Under the pieces are notes generated by a model that was not told where the DNA came from, ran no database searches, and worked only from the letters and a program-made list of their open reading frames with translations. A stretch of DNA of 64,000 nucleotides from Niallia sp. Man26 (GTDB taxonomy: Bacteria; Bacillota; Bacilli; Bacillales; Cytobacillaceae): contig NZ_CP095743.1 of assembly GCF_022049065.2 (NCBI RefSeq), positions 1,379,001 to 1,443,000 on the forward strand. The letters are read 5' to 3'. The first letter of the stretch is position 1. Each line of letters begins with the position of its first letter. The position numbers and the translations under genes are program-made. Of the stretch, positions 35,352 to 45,674 are shown in pieces.

Positions 35352-36191
35352 TTGCTAAAAAGTTTTAGAGAAAGATTAATACAGCTCCATCATTGCCGCA
35401 ATATGTCTTGGAAAAGGATCTACACTCTCCTCAAAGCAGACCCTGATCTGCACGCCCTCAACCGTCCCCTTCAAAAAATCGTTACAGACTTTCACTCACA
35501 CTCCATCCAGCAAACTATCCACCAATACGCCACATTAGGAATACAAACCATCACTTATTTTGATCCTGCATATCCAAGCTTGTTAAAAGAAATATATCAG
35601 CCTCCATGGGTGCTTTATGCAAAAGGAGATCTGTCTTTTTTGCAGGAGCAGCGAAAGTTGGCAATTGTAGGCTCCCGTTATCCGACAGTTTACAGTAAAC
35701 AAGTAATTATAGCCATGATGACTAAACTTGTTCGCGAACGAGTAGTAATTGTCAGCGGTCTAGCAAAAGGTGTGGATGCTATTGCTCATAGGACAGCAGA
35801 CGAACATAACGGCAAGACAATCGCCATTATTGCAGGAGGATTTAAGCATATTTATCCAAAGGAAAATATTTTACTTGCAGATAAAATAACAAGATCACAT
35901 CTTCTTTTATCAGAGTATCCACCAGATACAAAACCATTAAAATGGCATTTCCCAATGCGCAACCGGATCATAAGCGGCCTCTCAAGGGGAACGCTTGTTG
36001 TCGAGGCAAAAAGAAAAAGCGGCTCGTTAATCACAGCGCATCTTGCTTTGCAAGAAGGAAGAGATGTTTTTGCTGTTCCTGGCAGCATATTCAGCCCCAC
36101 TTCTTTTGGACCGAATGACTTGATAAAACAAGGAGCAAAGCCAGTTTTATGTGCGACTGATATATTAGAAGAGTGGGAATATTATCCATAA
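35352..36191 (+). CDS. dprA: DNA-processing protein DprA
   Basis: A 279-residue protein that loads RecA on incoming single strands during natural transformation. The Rossmann-like fold is clear: LAIVGSRYPTVYSKQ near 100, VSGLAKGVDAIAHRTA near 127, IAGGFKHIYPKEN near 150, FPMRNRIISGLSRGTLVVEA near 195 and GSLITAHLALQEGRDVFAVPGS near 222. TTG at 35352 is preferred because AAAGGAA at 35336-35342 is nine bases upstream; a GTG at 35331 in the same frame has no site. N-terminal SAM-like region 1-60 is arginine- and histidine-rich. It sits between sucD and topA as in B. subtilis. Confidence 0.93.
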   Translation: MLKSFRERLIQLHHCRNMSWKRIYTLLKADPDLHALNRPLQKIVTDFHSHSIQQTIHQYATLGIQTITYFDPAYPSLLKEIYQPPWVLYAKGDLSFLQEQRKLAIVGSRYPTVYSKQVIIAMMTKLVRERVVIVSGLAKGVDAIAHRTADEHNGKTIAIIAGGFKHIYPKENILLADKITRSHLLLSEYPPDTKPLKWHFPMRNRIISGLSRGTLVVEAKRKSGSLITAHLALQEGRDVFAVPGSIFSPTSFGPNDLIKQGAKPVLCATDILEEWEYYP

Positions 36192-36358
36192 AATAGAATA
36201 GAAAAGGAAAAAAATGTTTTTCATCTATTTTCAAAAATTTTTAAAAAGGTATTGCTATTTTTTTGAATTTGTTATACTGTTTGCACAGATATAACTTTAA
36301 TTTTTATGGATTTTCATTCATATAATAACGGTGTAACCGTTTACTTTTTTCGTAATGT

Positions 36359-36385
36359 TTGACAAAAGAGATCATAGTATACAAT
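36359..36385 (+). promoter_or_regulatory. Candidate topA promoter
   Basis: A consensus TTGACA at 36359-36364 and TACAAT at 36380-36385, but only 15 bp apart, shorter than ideal. TATACT at 36273-36278 with upstream TTGCTA is a second candidate. The short spacer could make the promoter sensitive to DNA supercoiling, as would suit a topoisomerase gene (inference). Confidence 0.5.
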
Positions 36386-36424
36386 AATAGTGAATATTTA
36401 TTATCCCTCTAAGGAGGACGTTGG

Positions 36425-38503
36425 ATGTCAGAGTTTCTAGTAATCGTAGAGTCGCCTGCAAAGGCAAAAACGATTGAACGTTATTTAGGAAAAAAATATA
36501 AAGTAAAAGCATCAATGGGACATATAAGAGATCTACCAAGAAGCCAAATGGGTGTTGATACTGATAAAGAATATGAACCGAAGTACATAACGATCCGCGG
36601 AAAAGGTCCTGTTCTTAAAGAATTGAAGACAGCAGCCAAAAAGGCAAAAAAGATTTATCTTGCAGCCGACCCCGATAGAGAAGGGGAAGCAATTGCCTGG
36701 CATTTAGCCAACAGTCTGCAGGTTGATGTAGATTCGGATTGCCGTGTCGTATTTAATGAAATCACAAAAGACGCCATTAAAGAATCATTTAAACACCCCC
36801 GTCCAATTAATATGGATCTAGTTGATTCCCAGCAAGCAAGACGGGTGCTTGATCGCCTAGTAGGCTACAACATCAGCCCGCTGTTATGGAAAAAGGTCAA
36901 AAAAGGGCTTAGCGCAGGAAGAGTGCAATCTGTCGCAGTTCGTTTAATCATCGACAGAGAAAAAGAGATTAAAGCATTCGAACCGGAAGAGTACTGGACA
37001 ATTGAATCAGACTTCGCAAAAGGGAAAACAAGCTTTGAAGCAGCTTTTTACGGGCTGAAAAATAAAAAAATGGAGCTGCATTCTCAAGCGGATGTAGACA
37101 ATATTAAAAAACAGCTCAATGGCAATAAATTTACTGTTGAGAAGGTAACGAAGAAGGAACGTAAACGAAACCCAGCAGTACCTTTTACAACATCCTCCCT
37201 ACAGCAGGAAGCTGCGCGAAAGCTAAACTTCAGGGCGAAAAAGACAATGATGCTTGCCCAGCAGCTTTATGAAGGAATAGATTTAGGCAAAAAAGAAGGG
37301 ACAGTCGGTTTAATCACCTATATGAGAACAGACTCAACCCGTATTTCTGAAGTGGCTCAAAATGAAGCGTATGAATATATAACAGCCAACTACGGAAAAG
37401 AGTATACGAAAGAAGAAAACCGCAAAGAAAAGAAAAATACAAATGCACAGGATGCCCATGAAGCGGTAAGACCTACAAGTACGTTCAAGGAGCCAAACTC
37501 CCTGAAAGAGCACCTTTCTCGAGACCAGCTTCGCTTGTATAAGCTGATCTGGGAAAGATTCATTGCAAGCCAAATGGCGCCTGCTGTGATGGATACAATG
37601 AGTGTAGATTTACGTAACGGGGATGTCATATTCCGTGCAACAGGTTCAAAGATTAAGTTTCCTGGGTTTATGAAGGTGTATGTGGAAGGATCAGATGATG
37701 CGGTTGAAGAGCAGAACAAACAGCTTCCTGATTTGCAAGAGGGAGATGAAGTCATCAATAAGGACATCAATCCGAAGCAGCACTTCACACAGCCGCCACC
37801 AAGGTATACGGAAGCAAGGCTTGTTAAAACATTAGAAGAGCTTGGAATTGGCCGTCCTTCCACATTTGCGCCGACTTTGGATACTATCCAAAAACGCGGG
37901 TATGTGGCTCTCGATAACAAAAGATTTATACCGACTGAGCTTGGAGAAATCATTCATGAATTGATTCTCGAGTTTTTCCCGGAAATCCTTGACGTTGAAT
38001 TTACAGCACATATGGAGCAGAATCTTGATAATATTGAGTCAGGCCAGATCAATTGGGTAAAGGTAATCGATAGTTTTTATAAGATTTTTGAACAAAGTCT
38101 CGAAAAAGCTGAAAAAGAAATGCAATCTGTCGAAATAAAGGATGAGCCTGCAGGGGAAGACTGTGAGGAATGCGGCAGTCCGATGGTATTTAAAATGGGC
38201 AGATATGGCAAGTTTATGGCATGCAGTAATTTCCCGGATTGCCGCAATACGAAGGCAATTGTCAAGGAAATCGGTGTGAAATGTCCTAAGTGCCGCGAAG
38301 GTAATATTATTGAAAGAAAAAGCAAAAAACGCCGAATTTTCTACGGCTGTGACCGTTTTCCGGAGTGCGATTTCATTTCATGGGATAAACCAATACAGCG
38401 TCCATGTCCGAAATGTGATAATATGCTTGTAGAGAAAAAGCTGAAAAAAGGTGTCCAGGTCCAATGTGTAGAGTGTGACTATAAGGAAGAACCTCAAAGC
38501 TAA
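36425..38503 (+). CDS. topA: DNA topoisomerase I (type IA)
   Basis: A 692-residue enzyme that relaxes negative supercoils. The N-terminal Toprim domain has [19 protein letters not shown] and [13 protein letters not shown]; the catalytic tyrosine is Tyr299 in [12 protein letters not shown]. Three C-terminal four-cysteine zinc motifs are visible, starting near [10 protein letters not shown] (575), [10 protein letters not shown] (620) and [10 protein letters not shown] (662). AAGGAGGACG at 36411-36420 serves the ATG. The length matches the family. A strong terminator follows. Confidence 0.98.
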   Translation: MSEFLVIVESPAKAKTIERYLGKKYKVKASMGHIRDLPRSQMGVDTDKEYEPKYITIRGKGPVLKELKTAAKKAKKIYLAADPDREGEAIAWHLANSLQVDVDSDCRVVFNEITKDAIKESFKHPRPINMDLVDSQQARRVLDRLVGYNISPLLWKKVKKGLSAGRVQSVAVRLIIDREKEIKAFEPEEYWTIESDFAKGKTSFEAAFYGLKNKKMELHSQADVDNIKKQLNGNKFTVEKVTKKERKRNPAVPFTTSSLQQEAARKLNFRAKKTMMLAQQLYEGIDLGKKEGTVGLITYMRTDSTRISEVAQNEAYEYITANYGKEYTKEENRKEKKNTNAQDAHEAVRPTSTFKEPNSLKEHLSRDQLRLYKLIWERFIASQMAPAVMDTMSVDLRNGDVIFRATGSKIKFPGFMKVYVEGSDDAVEEQNKQLPDLQEGDEVINKDINPKQHFTQPPPRYTEARLVKTLEELGIGRPSTFAPTLDTIQKRGYVALDNKRFIPTELGEIIHELILEFFPEILDVEFTAHMEQNLDNIESGQINWVKVIDSFYKIFEQSLEKAEKEMQSVEIKDEPAGEDCEECGSPMVFKMGRYGKFMACSNFPDCRNTKAIVKEIGVKCPKCREGNIIERKSKKRRIFYGCDRFPECDFISWDKPIQRPCPKCDNMLVEKKLKKGVQVQCVECDYKEEPQS

Positions 38504-38504
38504 A

Positions 38505-38535
38505 AAAAGAGTGAGCGGTCCATGCTCACTCTTTC
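38505..38535 (+). terminator. Terminator after topA
   Basis: AAAGAGTGAGC at about 38506-38516 pairs with GCTCACTCTTT at 38524-38534, with an A run before the stem. Confidence 0.88.
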
Positions 38536-38586
38536 CGTGTGTTTTTGAAGAAGTGTCTCCTGAAGTTTCTTAAATAATTAATCTTT

Positions 38587-38624
38587 AGTTGAAACTTTTC
38601 AACTTGGCAAACGTAGTGTAAAAT
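38587..38624 (+). promoter_or_regulatory. Palindrome over the candidate trmFO promoter
   Basis: AGTTGAAA at 38587-38594 and TTTCAACT at 38597-38604 form a perfect 18-bp palindrome. A possible promoter TTTTCA (38596-38601) with TAAAAT (38619-38624), 17 bp apart, starts inside it. The arrangement looks like an operator, but no regulator is known to me. Confidence 0.4.
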
Positions 38625-38781
38625 GCTAAAGGATATAATTTTAAGCCGAAACTGTATGGACTTTTGTTTTTTTCTAGTCTTTCTACCGAAAACGGATAGG
38701 AATTAGCATACATATGCATGATAAAAATGCTATCGCCCATATAAAAACATATAGATATTTAAAAAAGTTGGAGGATTTACA

Positions 38782-40095
38782 ATGCAAGATACACAAAAGG
38801 TAGTAAATGTCATCGGTGCAGGACTTGCAGGAAGTGAAGCAGCATGGCAAATAGCGAAAAGAGGTATTAAGGTAAACCTTTATGAAATGAGACCTGTCAA
38901 GCAGACGCCTGCCCATCATACTGATAAATTTGCAGAGCTTGTATGCAGCAACTCATTAAGAGGAAATGCACTTACTAATGCAGTTGGTGTTCTAAAAGAA
39001 GAAATGAGAAGACTGGACTCTGTTATTATTGAGTCTGCGGATCTTTGCGCAGTGCCGGCAGGTGGAGCACTTGCAGTGGACAGACATGAGTTTGCTGGCA
39101 GAGTGACAGAAATGGTGAAGAACCATCCCAATGTAACAGTTATTAATGAAGAGGTTACTTCTATACCAGAAGGGGTAACTGTTATTGCGACAGGACCACT
39201 TACGAGTGCAGCTCTTTCAGAAAGTCTAAAGGAGCTTACAGGGGAAGATTATTTGTACTTTTATGATGCAGCTGCTCCTATCATCGAAAAAGACAGCATA
39301 GACTTAGATAAGGTCTACTTGAAATCCCGTTATGATAAAGGGGAAGCAGCTTATCTGAACTGTCCGATGACAGAAGAGGAATTTGATCGATTTTATGAAG
39401 CGCTAATTAGTGCTGAAACTGTACCTTTGAAGGAATTTGAAAAAGAGATTTTCTTCGAAGGATGCATGCCGATTGAAGTGATGGCTTCAAGAGGGAGAAA
39501 GACAATGCTGTTTGGACCGATGAAGCCAGTTGGTTTAGAAGATCCGAAAACAGGAAAACGCCCTTATGCAGTTGTTCAGCTACGTCAGGATGACGCTGCA
39601 GGCACATTGTACAATATTGTCGGTTTTCAGACACATTTAAAATGGGGACCTCAAAAAGAAGTGCTACAATTAATACCAGGTCTTGAAAACGCTGAAATTG
39701 TTCGCTATGGTGTTATGCACAGAAATACATTCATTAATTCACCGAAGGTTCTAAATGCAACATATCAATTCAAAAACCGTCCAAACTTATTCTTCGCAGG
39801 CCAAATGACAGGCGTAGAAGGTTATGTAGAATCAGCAGCGAGCGGACTTGTAGCAGGTATTAATGCAGCGAAGCTTGTTAACGGCGAAGAACCAATTCAA
39901 TTCCCTGTTGAAACAGCGATTGGAAGCATGGCTAGCTATATCACAAAGACGAATGCTAAAAACTTCCAGCCGATGAATGCTAATTTTGGACTTTTCCCTG
40001 AATTACCAACTAGAATAAAAGGGAAAAAAGAAAGATATGAACAGCACGCTAACAGAGCGTTGGAAACAATTCAGAACTTTATGAAGAATGTGTAA
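38782..40095 (+). CDS. trmFO: Methylenetetrahydrofolate-tRNA-(uracil-5-)-methyltransferase TrmFO
   Basis: A 437-residue FAD- and folate-dependent enzyme that makes ribothymidine at position 54 of tRNA. The dinucleotide motif [14 protein letters not shown] lies near residue 10, the catalytic [12 protein letters not shown] near 54, and the second redox region [15 protein letters not shown] near 226. [18 protein letters not shown] near 340 completes the FAD site. GGAGGA at 38770-38775 serves the ATG. In B. subtilis trmFO is followed by codV-clpQ-clpY-codY, as here. Confidence 0.97.
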   Translation: MQDTQKVVNVIGAGLAGSEAAWQIAKRGIKVNLYEMRPVKQTPAHHTDKFAELVCSNSLRGNALTNAVGVLKEEMRRLDSVIIESADLCAVPAGGALAVDRHEFAGRVTEMVKNHPNVTVINEEVTSIPEGVTVIATGPLTSAALSESLKELTGEDYLYFYDAAAPIIEKDSIDLDKVYLKSRYDKGEAAYLNCPMTEEEFDRFYEALISAETVPLKEFEKEIFFEGCMPIEVMASRGRKTMLFGPMKPVGLEDPKTGKRPYAVVQLRQDDAAGTLYNIVGFQTHLKWGPQKEVLQLIPGLENAEIVRYGVMHRNTFINSPKVLNATYQFKNRPNLFFAGQMTGVEGYVESAASGLVAGINAAKLVNGEEPIQFPVETAIGSMASYITKTNAKNFQPMNANFGLFPELPTRIKGKKERYEQHANRALETIQNFMKNV

Positions 40096-40154
40096 ATTAA
40101 TTGCTTGTCGCTACAAAGTATGTTAATATAGTGAAGCCGTTGTGAGGTGAAGCA

Positions 40155-41060
40155 ATGAATAAGGAACAAAACGCTTTCTTGAACCTGTTTATTGAATACT
40201 TGAAGATTGAAAAAAACTGCTCACCATATACGATTGATGTCTACAAAAAGGACATCCAGCAATTTTATCTATTTATGTCCAAGCAGCTGCTTGAACATGT
40301 ACAGGAAGTAAGCGCCCAAGAGGTGCGGATTTTTTTGACAGAGCTTTTCCATGAAGAGCTTGCAAGAAAATCAATTGCCCGCAAAATTTCAAGCCTTCGG
40401 AGCTTTTATCGATTTTTAGCAAGAGAAAATATAGTGGGATCTAACCCCTTTGCCGTTATCAGCATACCGAAACTTGAAAGCAGACTGCCTGATTTCTTTT
40501 ACGAAGAAGAATTGCAGCATATCTTTCGTTCGGTAGATACGACAAGCATGCTTGGAAAAAGAAATGTCGCCATCCTGGAGCTCCTGTACGCAACAGGAAT
40601 CCGGGTTGGCGAATGTACAAAAATCGAGATGAAGGATATTGATTTCAGCATCTCGACATTGCTTGTCAAAGGAAAAGGGAAAAAGGAACGGTATGTGCCG
40701 TTTGGGAGTTTTGCTCATTCCGCTCTTGAATCTTACATAAAGAACTGCAGAAGCAAGCTGATGGATAAATACAAGACGAATCACCCCTATTTATTTGTTA
40801 ACTACAAGGGTGGTCCGCTGACAGAGAACGGTGTACGCGACATTCTTAACCGAATGATGGAACATTCTGCTGCCAAAGGAAAGATCCATCCGCATAAGCT
40901 TAGACATTCATTTGCTACACATCTCTTGGCAAACGGTGCCGATATGCGGACTGTTCAAGAATTATTAGGTCACGCCTTTTTATCGTCCACCCAGATTTAT
41001 ACGCATGTCACAAGCGAGTACTTAAAAAAAACATATATGTCCTTTCACCCAAGGGCATAG
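40155..41060 (+). CDS. xerC: Tyrosine recombinase XerC (CodV)
   Basis: A 301-residue recombinase that resolves chromosome dimers at dif together with XerD. The N-terminal SAM-like core-binding domain spans about 1-90; the catalytic domain shows [16 protein letters not shown] (first Arg), [14 protein letters not shown] (HxxR) and the nucleophile tyrosine in TQIYTHVT near 280. GTGAGGTGAAGC precedes the ATG. hslV follows after 28 bases; xerC-hslV-hslU-codY is a conserved Bacillus cluster. Confidence 0.95.
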   Translation: MNKEQNAFLNLFIEYLKIEKNCSPYTIDVYKKDIQQFYLFMSKQLLEHVQEVSAQEVRIFLTELFHEELARKSIARKISSLRSFYRFLARENIVGSNPFAVISIPKLESRLPDFFYEEELQHIFRSVDTTSMLGKRNVAILELLYATGIRVGECTKIEMKDIDFSISTLLVKGKGKKERYVPFGSFAHSALESYIKNCRSKLMDKYKTNHPYLFVNYKGGPLTENGVRDILNRMMEHSAAKGKIHPHKLRHSFATHLLANGADMRTVQELLGHAFLSSTQIYTHVTSEYLKKTYMSFHPRA

Positions 41061-41088
41061 CTGTAAACGGATAAAGGAGGAAGTAAAC

Positions 41089-41640
41089 ATGTCTGGACTG
41101 CCACAGTTTCACGCAACTACTATTTTTGCTGTTCAACATAAAGGGAAATGCGCCATGTCAGGTGACGGCCAAGTCACTTTCGGCAATGCTGTCGTGATGA
41201 AACATACTGCCAAGAAGGTAAGAAAACTTTTTAATGGAAAAGTAATCGCAGGTTTTGCAGGCTCTGTTGCCGATGCCTTTACCTTATTTGAGCTATTCGA
41301 AGGAAAATTGGAAGAGTATAATGGGAATCTGCAAAGAGCAGCTGTAGAACTTGCAAAGCTTTGGAGAAGCGATAAGGTTTTACGCAAGCTTGAAGCAATG
41401 CTGATCATTATGAACGAAACTGATTTGCTGCTTGTATCTGGCACAGGGGAAGTAATTGAGCCGGATGATGGAATTTTGGCGATTGGCTCAGGCGGTAACT
41501 ATGCTCTGTCAGCGGGAAGAGCGCTTAAACAATACTCAGGTGAACATCTTTCTGCATACGAAATAGCAAAAGCAGCTCTTGAAATCGCTGGCGATATTTG
41601 TGTATATACGAACAATAATATTATTGTAGAAGAATTATAA
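41089..41640 (+). CDS. hslV: ATP-dependent protease HslV (ClpQ/CodW)
   Basis: A 183-residue proteolytic subunit of the HslUV complex. [19 protein letters not shown] continues with [22 protein letters not shown] and ends with [13 protein letters not shown]. In most bacteria the mature enzyme begins at the TT pair; here, as in B. subtilis CodW, several residues precede it and Ser2 would be the N-terminal nucleophile after methionine removal, making it a serine-type variant. This extension is three residues longer than the B. subtilis one as I recall it. AAAGGAGGAAG at 41072-41082 serves the ATG. HslU follows. Confidence 0.94.
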   Translation: MSGLPQFHATTIFAVQHKGKCAMSGDGQVTFGNAVVMKHTAKKVRKLFNGKVIAGFAGSVADAFTLFELFEGKLEEYNGNLQRAAVELAKLWRSDKVLRKLEAMLIIMNETDLLLVSGTGEVIEPDDGILAIGSGGNYALSAGRALKQYSGEHLSAYEIAKAALEIAGDICVYTNNNIIVEEL

Positions 41641-41655
41641 GGAGAGGATTACTTG

Positions 41656-43065
41656 ATGAATAAGAACACAAGCTTAACACCTCGTCAAATTGTAGAACGT
41701 CTTGATCAATATATTGTTGGGCAAAAGGATGCCAAAAAAGCTGTTGCGATTGCGTTAAGAAACCGTTTTCGCCGCGGTTTGCTTGATGAGAAGCTGCGTG
41801 ACGAAATCAGTCCGAAGAACATCCTTATGATGGGACCTACTGGTGTAGGTAAAACGGAGATAGCAAGGCGTATAGCGAAAATAGTCAGCGCTCCATTTGT
41901 TAAAGTGGAAGCTACTAAATTCACAGAGGTCGGTTATGTCGGCAGAGATGTTGAATCAATGGTAAGAGACTTGGTTGAAACATCTGTGCGAATCGTAAGA
42001 GAAGAAAAGATGGCTCAGGTAAAAGAAAGGGCAGAAGCAGCAGCTAATAATCGACTAGTTGATCTGATGATGCCTGCTTCGGCTAAAAAGCAAAAAAATT
42101 ACAGTAATCCACTTGAAATGCTTTTCGGCGGCGGAAACACAGAACCTCAAGCAGAGGAGCCGACTGTGGAGGAATCAAGCCGCTACGAAAAAAGAAAAGT
42201 GCTTAAAGAAAAATTAGCACTTGGCGAGCTTGAGAACGAAGTGATTACAGTGGAAGTCGAAGAACAGCAGCCATCGATGTTTGATATGCTGCAGGGCTCA
42301 GGCATGGAGCAGATGGGGATGAATATGCAAGATGCATTAAGCAGTTTCATGCCGAAGAAAAAGAAAAAACGCAAATTGACTGTACGTGAAGCAAGGGTTG
42401 TCTTGACGAATGAAGAAGCCCAAAAGCTGATCGATATGGATGAAGTTACACAAGAGGCAGTCGTAAGAGCTGAACAAATGGGTATCATCTTTATTGATGA
42501 AATCGACAAAATTGCCAGCAAAAGCAGCGGAGGTTCTTCCGCTGATGTTTCAAGAGAAGGAGTTCAGCGTGATATTCTTCCCGTAGTAGAAGGTTCTACA
42601 ATTGTGACGAAATATGGTTCTGTAAAAACAGACCATATATTATTCATTGCTGCTGGAGCTTTCCATATCTCCAAGCCTTCAGATTTGATCCCTGAGCTTC
42701 AAGGTCGTTTCCCAATTCGTGTGGAGCTTGGCAAGCTGACAGTGGACGATTTCTATCGCATCTTAGTCGAGCCGGATAATGCATTGATTAAGCAATATCA
42801 AGCATTACTGCAAACTGAAGGTATAGAAATTGAATTTTCTGACGATGCTATACGTAAGATAGCTGAAGTGGCTTTTGAAGTGAATCAGAACACAGATAAT
42901 ATTGGTGCTAGAAGGCTTCATACAATTCTTGAGAAATTACTCGAGGATTTATCGTTTGAAGCACCTGATATAACAATGGACAAAATTACCATTACACCGC
43001 AATATGTAGAAGAAAAACTAGGTGCAATTTCAAGAAATAAAGATTTAAGTCAATTTATTCTTTAA
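41656..43065 (+). CDS. hslU: HslU ATPase (ClpY)
   Basis: A 469-residue AAA+ unfoldase that feeds substrates to HslV. Walker A is [13 protein letters not shown] near 58-70; GYVGRDVES is the pore loop region near 90; the I domain (about 110-240) is glutamate- and lysine-rich; Walker [12 protein letters not shown] is near 277; the sensor region [15 protein letters not shown] and the C-terminal SQFIL tail that inserts into HslV are intact. ATG at 41656 is chosen with GGAGAGG eight bases upstream; the TTG just before it is a weaker option. Confidence 0.96.
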   Translation: MNKNTSLTPRQIVERLDQYIVGQKDAKKAVAIALRNRFRRGLLDEKLRDEISPKNILMMGPTGVGKTEIARRIAKIVSAPFVKVEATKFTEVGYVGRDVESMVRDLVETSVRIVREEKMAQVKERAEAAANNRLVDLMMPASAKKQKNYSNPLEMLFGGGNTEPQAEEPTVEESSRYEKRKVLKEKLALGELENEVITVEVEEQQPSMFDMLQGSGMEQMGMNMQDALSSFMPKKKKKRKLTVREARVVLTNEEAQKLIDMDEVTQEAVVRAEQMGIIFIDEIDKIASKSSGGSSADVSREGVQRDILPVVEGSTIVTKYGSVKTDHILFIAAGAFHISKPSDLIPELQGRFPIRVELGKLTVDDFYRILVEPDNALIKQYQALLQTEGIEIEFSDDAIRKIAEVAFEVNQNTDNIGARRLHTILEKLLEDLSFEAPDITMDKITITPQYVEEKLGAISRNKDLSQFIL

Positions 43066-43078
43066 CTTTAAGTCAGTG

Positions 43079-43129
43079 TTAGATTGTTAATAAAATACTC
43101 CTACAATGATTAGAGCAAATAAATGCTCT
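43079..43129 (+). promoter_or_regulatory. Candidate codY promoter and 5' hairpin
   Basis: TTAGAT at 43079-43084 and TACAAT at 43102-43107 are 17 bp apart. AGAGCA (43112-43117) and TGCTCT (43124-43129) form a small hairpin at the expected transcript start. This would allow codY expression apart from hslVU. Confidence 0.45.
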
Positions 43130-43188
43130 TGCCATTAGATAAAGAATAAATGATAGTTTCGGTTTTAGTTAATAGGAGGAAAAAGAAA

Positions 43189-43968
43189 ATGGATTTATTG
43201 TCAAAAACGAGAAAAATTAATGCGATGCTGCAAAGAGCTGCTGGAAAACCAGTTAACTTCAAGGAAATGTCTGAGACATTGAGCGAAGTAATTGAGGCAA
43301 ACATATTTGTAGTAAGCAGAAGAGGGAAGCTGTTAGGTTTTGCAATCAACCAGCAAATCGAAAATGACCGTATGATTAAAATGCTGGAAGACCGTCAGTT
43401 CCCAGAAGAGTACACAAATAATCTCTTCAATATTCAAGTAACTTCAAGCAACCTTGATGTGGAAAGTGAATACACTGCATTCCCAATCGAAAACAAAGAG
43501 CTATTCAGCAAAGGGTTGACAACTATCGTTCCAATCATTGGCGGTGGAGAAAGACTTGGTACGTTAATTCTTGCAAGACTGCAAGAGCAATTCCATGATG
43601 ATGACCTTATTTTGGCTGAATATGGTGCGACAGTTGTTGGAATGGAAATTCTGCGTGAAAAAGCAGAAGAAATTGAAGAGGAAGCTAGAAGTAAAGCAGT
43701 TGTTCAAATGGCAATCAGTTCGTTGTCTTACAGTGAGCTTGAAGCAATTGAGCATATCTTTGAAGAGTTGAACGGAAATGAAGGACTTCTAGTTGCATCT
43801 AAAATTGCAGACAGAGTCGGTATAACAAGATCAGTAATCGTTAACGCATTGCGCAAACTTGAAAGTGCTGGTGTTATTGAATCTCGTTCACTTGGTATGA
43901 AAGGTACTTACATTAAAGTATTGAACGATAAGTTCTTATTAGAATTAGAAAAATTGAAAGCAAACTAA
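43189..43968 (+). CDS. codY: GTP- and branched-chain-amino-acid-sensing repressor CodY
   Basis: A 259-residue global regulator that represses nutrient-scavenging, and in B. subtilis also fla/che, when GTP and isoleucine are high. The N-terminal GAF domain (about 1-155) has [19 protein letters not shown] and the ligand loop region; the C-terminal winged helix has [20 protein letters not shown] near 203-222. ATG at 43189 with AGGAGGAAA at 43174-43182 is chosen, giving exactly the B. subtilis length; upstream in-frame starts add foreign residues. A strong terminator separates it from the flagellar operon. Confidence 0.98.
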   Translation: MDLLSKTRKINAMLQRAAGKPVNFKEMSETLSEVIEANIFVVSRRGKLLGFAINQQIENDRMIKMLEDRQFPEEYTNNLFNIQVTSSNLDVESEYTAFPIENKELFSKGLTTIVPIIGGGERLGTLILARLQEQFHDDDLILAEYGATVVGMEILREKAEEIEEEARSKAVVQMAISSLSYSELEAIEHIFEELNGNEGLLVASKIADRVGITRSVIVNALRKLESAGVIESRSLGMKGTYIKVLNDKFLLELEKLKAN

Positions 43969-43973
43969 TATAG

Positions 43974-44014
43974 AAAAAGAATCTTTTCCTTGTTGGAAAA
44001 GATTCTTTTTTTTG
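43974..44014 (+). terminator. Terminator after codY
   Basis: GAATCTTTTCC at 43979-43989 pairs perfectly with GGAAAAGATTC at 43995-44005, flanked by AAAAA and TTTTTTTT. Confidence 0.93.
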
Positions 44015-44454
44015 CTCTAAAACATTGTTTTTTAACAGGAAATTAGTGGGAAATAATATTCTTTTCTAACAGAATGTTGATAATCTGCGATTTTCGAACT
44101 ACATGATTCGACATTTTTCCATAAAATTTCATTTACATTACAATCTCTGTCGATTATATTCGTTACATAGACAACAATATTTTTTCACCGATAGTTCATT
44201 GATACTATGAACTTAGTCGTTTAATTGTTAAGTAAATGCTGGTTATAAAAAACAAAAATATACCTTTTTAATTAGAAAATTGACCGATTTTATCATAAAG
44301 TTAACTAAAATAGGACTATAGAATCATTAAAATTGCGGTTCTACCGATAGACATATTATTTTTCATTTATTACAATTATAGACATCGCGTGAAAAATTCG
44401 TCATTAAACTGCAAAATTCTACAAAACGATAATTATAGATGTAAGAGGTGTGTG
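44015..44454 (+). promoter_or_regulatory. Flagellar operon promoter region
   Basis: A 440-bp, very AT-rich gap upstream of flgB. TAGA at 44168-44171 and ACCGATAG at 44187-44194, exactly 15 bp apart, resemble the sigma-D form TAAA-N15-GCCGATAT with a few mismatches, as found before fla/che in B. subtilis. The end of that element starts an inverted repeat AGTTCAT/ATGAACT (44193-44199 and 44207-44213). A second ACCGATAG at 44343-44350 lacks a matching -35. AATTAGAAAATT at 44270-44281 has only weak similarity to a CodY box. No reading frame with a ribosome site was found. Confidence 0.45.
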
Positions 44455-44835
44455 ATGAAACTTTTTTCAAATACTATTTCAACACTTGAGAGTGCGTTAA
44501 ATTACTCTAATACAAAACAGAAGGTTATATCGCAAAATATAGCTAACGTCGATACGCCTAACTATAAAGCGAAGGAAGTATCCTTCAAAAATACATTGTC
44601 AACAGCAATGAATGCAAATAAGACTGACAGCAGGCATTTTGATTTCGAAGGCTCAACTGGTTCTGTGAATGTTACTACAGATAAAAACGTTACTTACAAT
44701 AACAATGGTAACAGTGTTGATGTCGAAAAAGAGATGAGTGAACTGGCAGAAAACCAGATTTATTACAATGCACTTGTTGAAAGAATTAGCGGCAAGTTCA
44801 ATTCCCTATCAACTGTCATAAAAGGAGGAAGATAA
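44455..44835 (+). CDS. flgB: Flagellar proximal rod protein FlgB
   Basis: A 126-residue rod subunit and the first gene of the fla/che operon. The family motif SQNIANVDTPNYKAKEVSF near residue 28 marks the N-terminal rod/hook helix, and the C-terminal EKEMSELAENQIYYNALVERI is the matching coiled-coil helix. ATG at 44455 with AAGAGGTGTG at 44443-44452 gives the usual start MKLFSNTIS; a longer frame to 44389 would add 22 foreign residues. FlgC follows one base after the stop. Confidence 0.95.
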   Translation: MKLFSNTISTLESALNYSNTKQKVISQNIANVDTPNYKAKEVSFKNTLSTAMNANKTDSRHFDFEGSTGSVNVTTDKNVTYNNNGNSVDVEKEMSELAENQIYYNALVERISGKFNSLSTVIKGGR

Positions 44836-44836
44836 G

Positions 44837-45295
44837 ATGTCGATATTCCACAGCATGAATACAACTGCAACAGCATTAAGTGCAAACCGCTTGCGGATGG
44901 ACGTCATTTCCTCCAATATGGCGAATGCAGAAACGACAAGAGGAAAGCTAGTTAATGGCGAGTGGGAGCCGTACAGAAGAAAATCAGTCGTATTACAAGC
45001 ACAAGAAGGGAATTCCTTTGCATCACATTTAAGTGCAGCACAAGGAAGTAATGATGGAACAGGTAATGGTGTGAAAGTTAGTGCGATTGAGGAAGATACA
45101 GAAACACCTTTTGAACTAGTGTATGACCCAGAAAACCCAGATGCGAACGAAGATGGCTATGTACAAATGCCTAATGTAGACCCGTTAAGGGAAATGGTTG
45201 ATTTGATGAGTACAACGAGATCGTATGAGGCGAATGTCACTGTATTGAACGCATCGAAAAGCATGCTTATGAAAACATTAGAGATTGGAAAGTAG
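44837..45295 (+). CDS. flgC: Flagellar proximal rod protein FlgC
   Basis: A 152-residue rod subunit exported through the flagellar type III gate. SIFHSMNTTATALSANRLRM and SSNMANAETTRG form the N-terminal rod motif; VDPLREMVDLMSTTRSYEANVT near 115-137 is the C-terminal counterpart. AAAGGAGGAAG overlaps the flgB end and serves the ATG. It lies between flgB and fliE in the standard order. Confidence 0.96.
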   Translation: MSIFHSMNTTATALSANRLRMDVISSNMANAETTRGKLVNGEWEPYRRKSVVLQAQEGNSFASHLSAAQGSNDGTGNGVKVSAIEEDTETPFELVYDPENPDANEDGYVQMPNVDPLREMVDLMSTTRSYEANVTVLNASKSMLMKTLEIGK

Positions 45296-45306
45296 AGGTA
45301 TTCTAA

Positions 45307-45618
45307 ATGGCAACAGTAAATTTTCCAGCAGTGTCATCCGCATTTCCTTTAAATAATTCTTCTGCAACAACGGCGAAAGCAACAGGTTCAGAAGTTCAAA
45401 AGAATTTTGCTTCTTTCTTAAAGGACTCACTTAATGAAGTAAATAAAGCACAGAACGAATCAGACGCTTTAACTAACAAGCTAGCCAAAGGGGAAGACGT
45501 CGACTTATCGCAAGTGATGATTACTTCTCAAAAAGCAAGCATTATGATGCAGGCAACAATGGAATTTAGAAATAAAGCAGTTGAAGCATACCAAGAGATG
45601 ATGAGAATGTCTATTTAG
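45307..45618 (+). CDS. fliE: Flagellar hook-basal body adapter FliE
   Basis: A 103-residue small protein joining the MS ring to the rod. The C-terminal half (VDLSQVMITSQKASIMMQATMEFRNKAVEAYQEMMRM, split over residues 62-101) is the conserved FliE helix; the N-terminal 35 residues are Ser/Ala/Thr-rich and disordered, as usual. AGAGGTA at 45293-45299 precedes the ATG. A 56-bp gap with the small inverted repeat GTTATT/AATAAC separates it from fliF. Confidence 0.94.
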   Translation: MATVNFPAVSSAFPLNNSSATTAKATGSEVQKNFASFLKDSLNEVNKAQNESDALTNKLAKGEDVDLSQVMITSQKASIMMQATMEFRNKAVEAYQEMMRMSI

Positions 45619-45674
45619 GTTAGGGAATTAGGGGCGGTTATTAACATATAAAATAACGGTAACCGGGGGTAGAA

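Noticed and set aside
44270..44281. CodY box upstream of flgB
   Set aside because: About five mismatches from the consensus in an AT-rich region, which is not distinguishable from chance.
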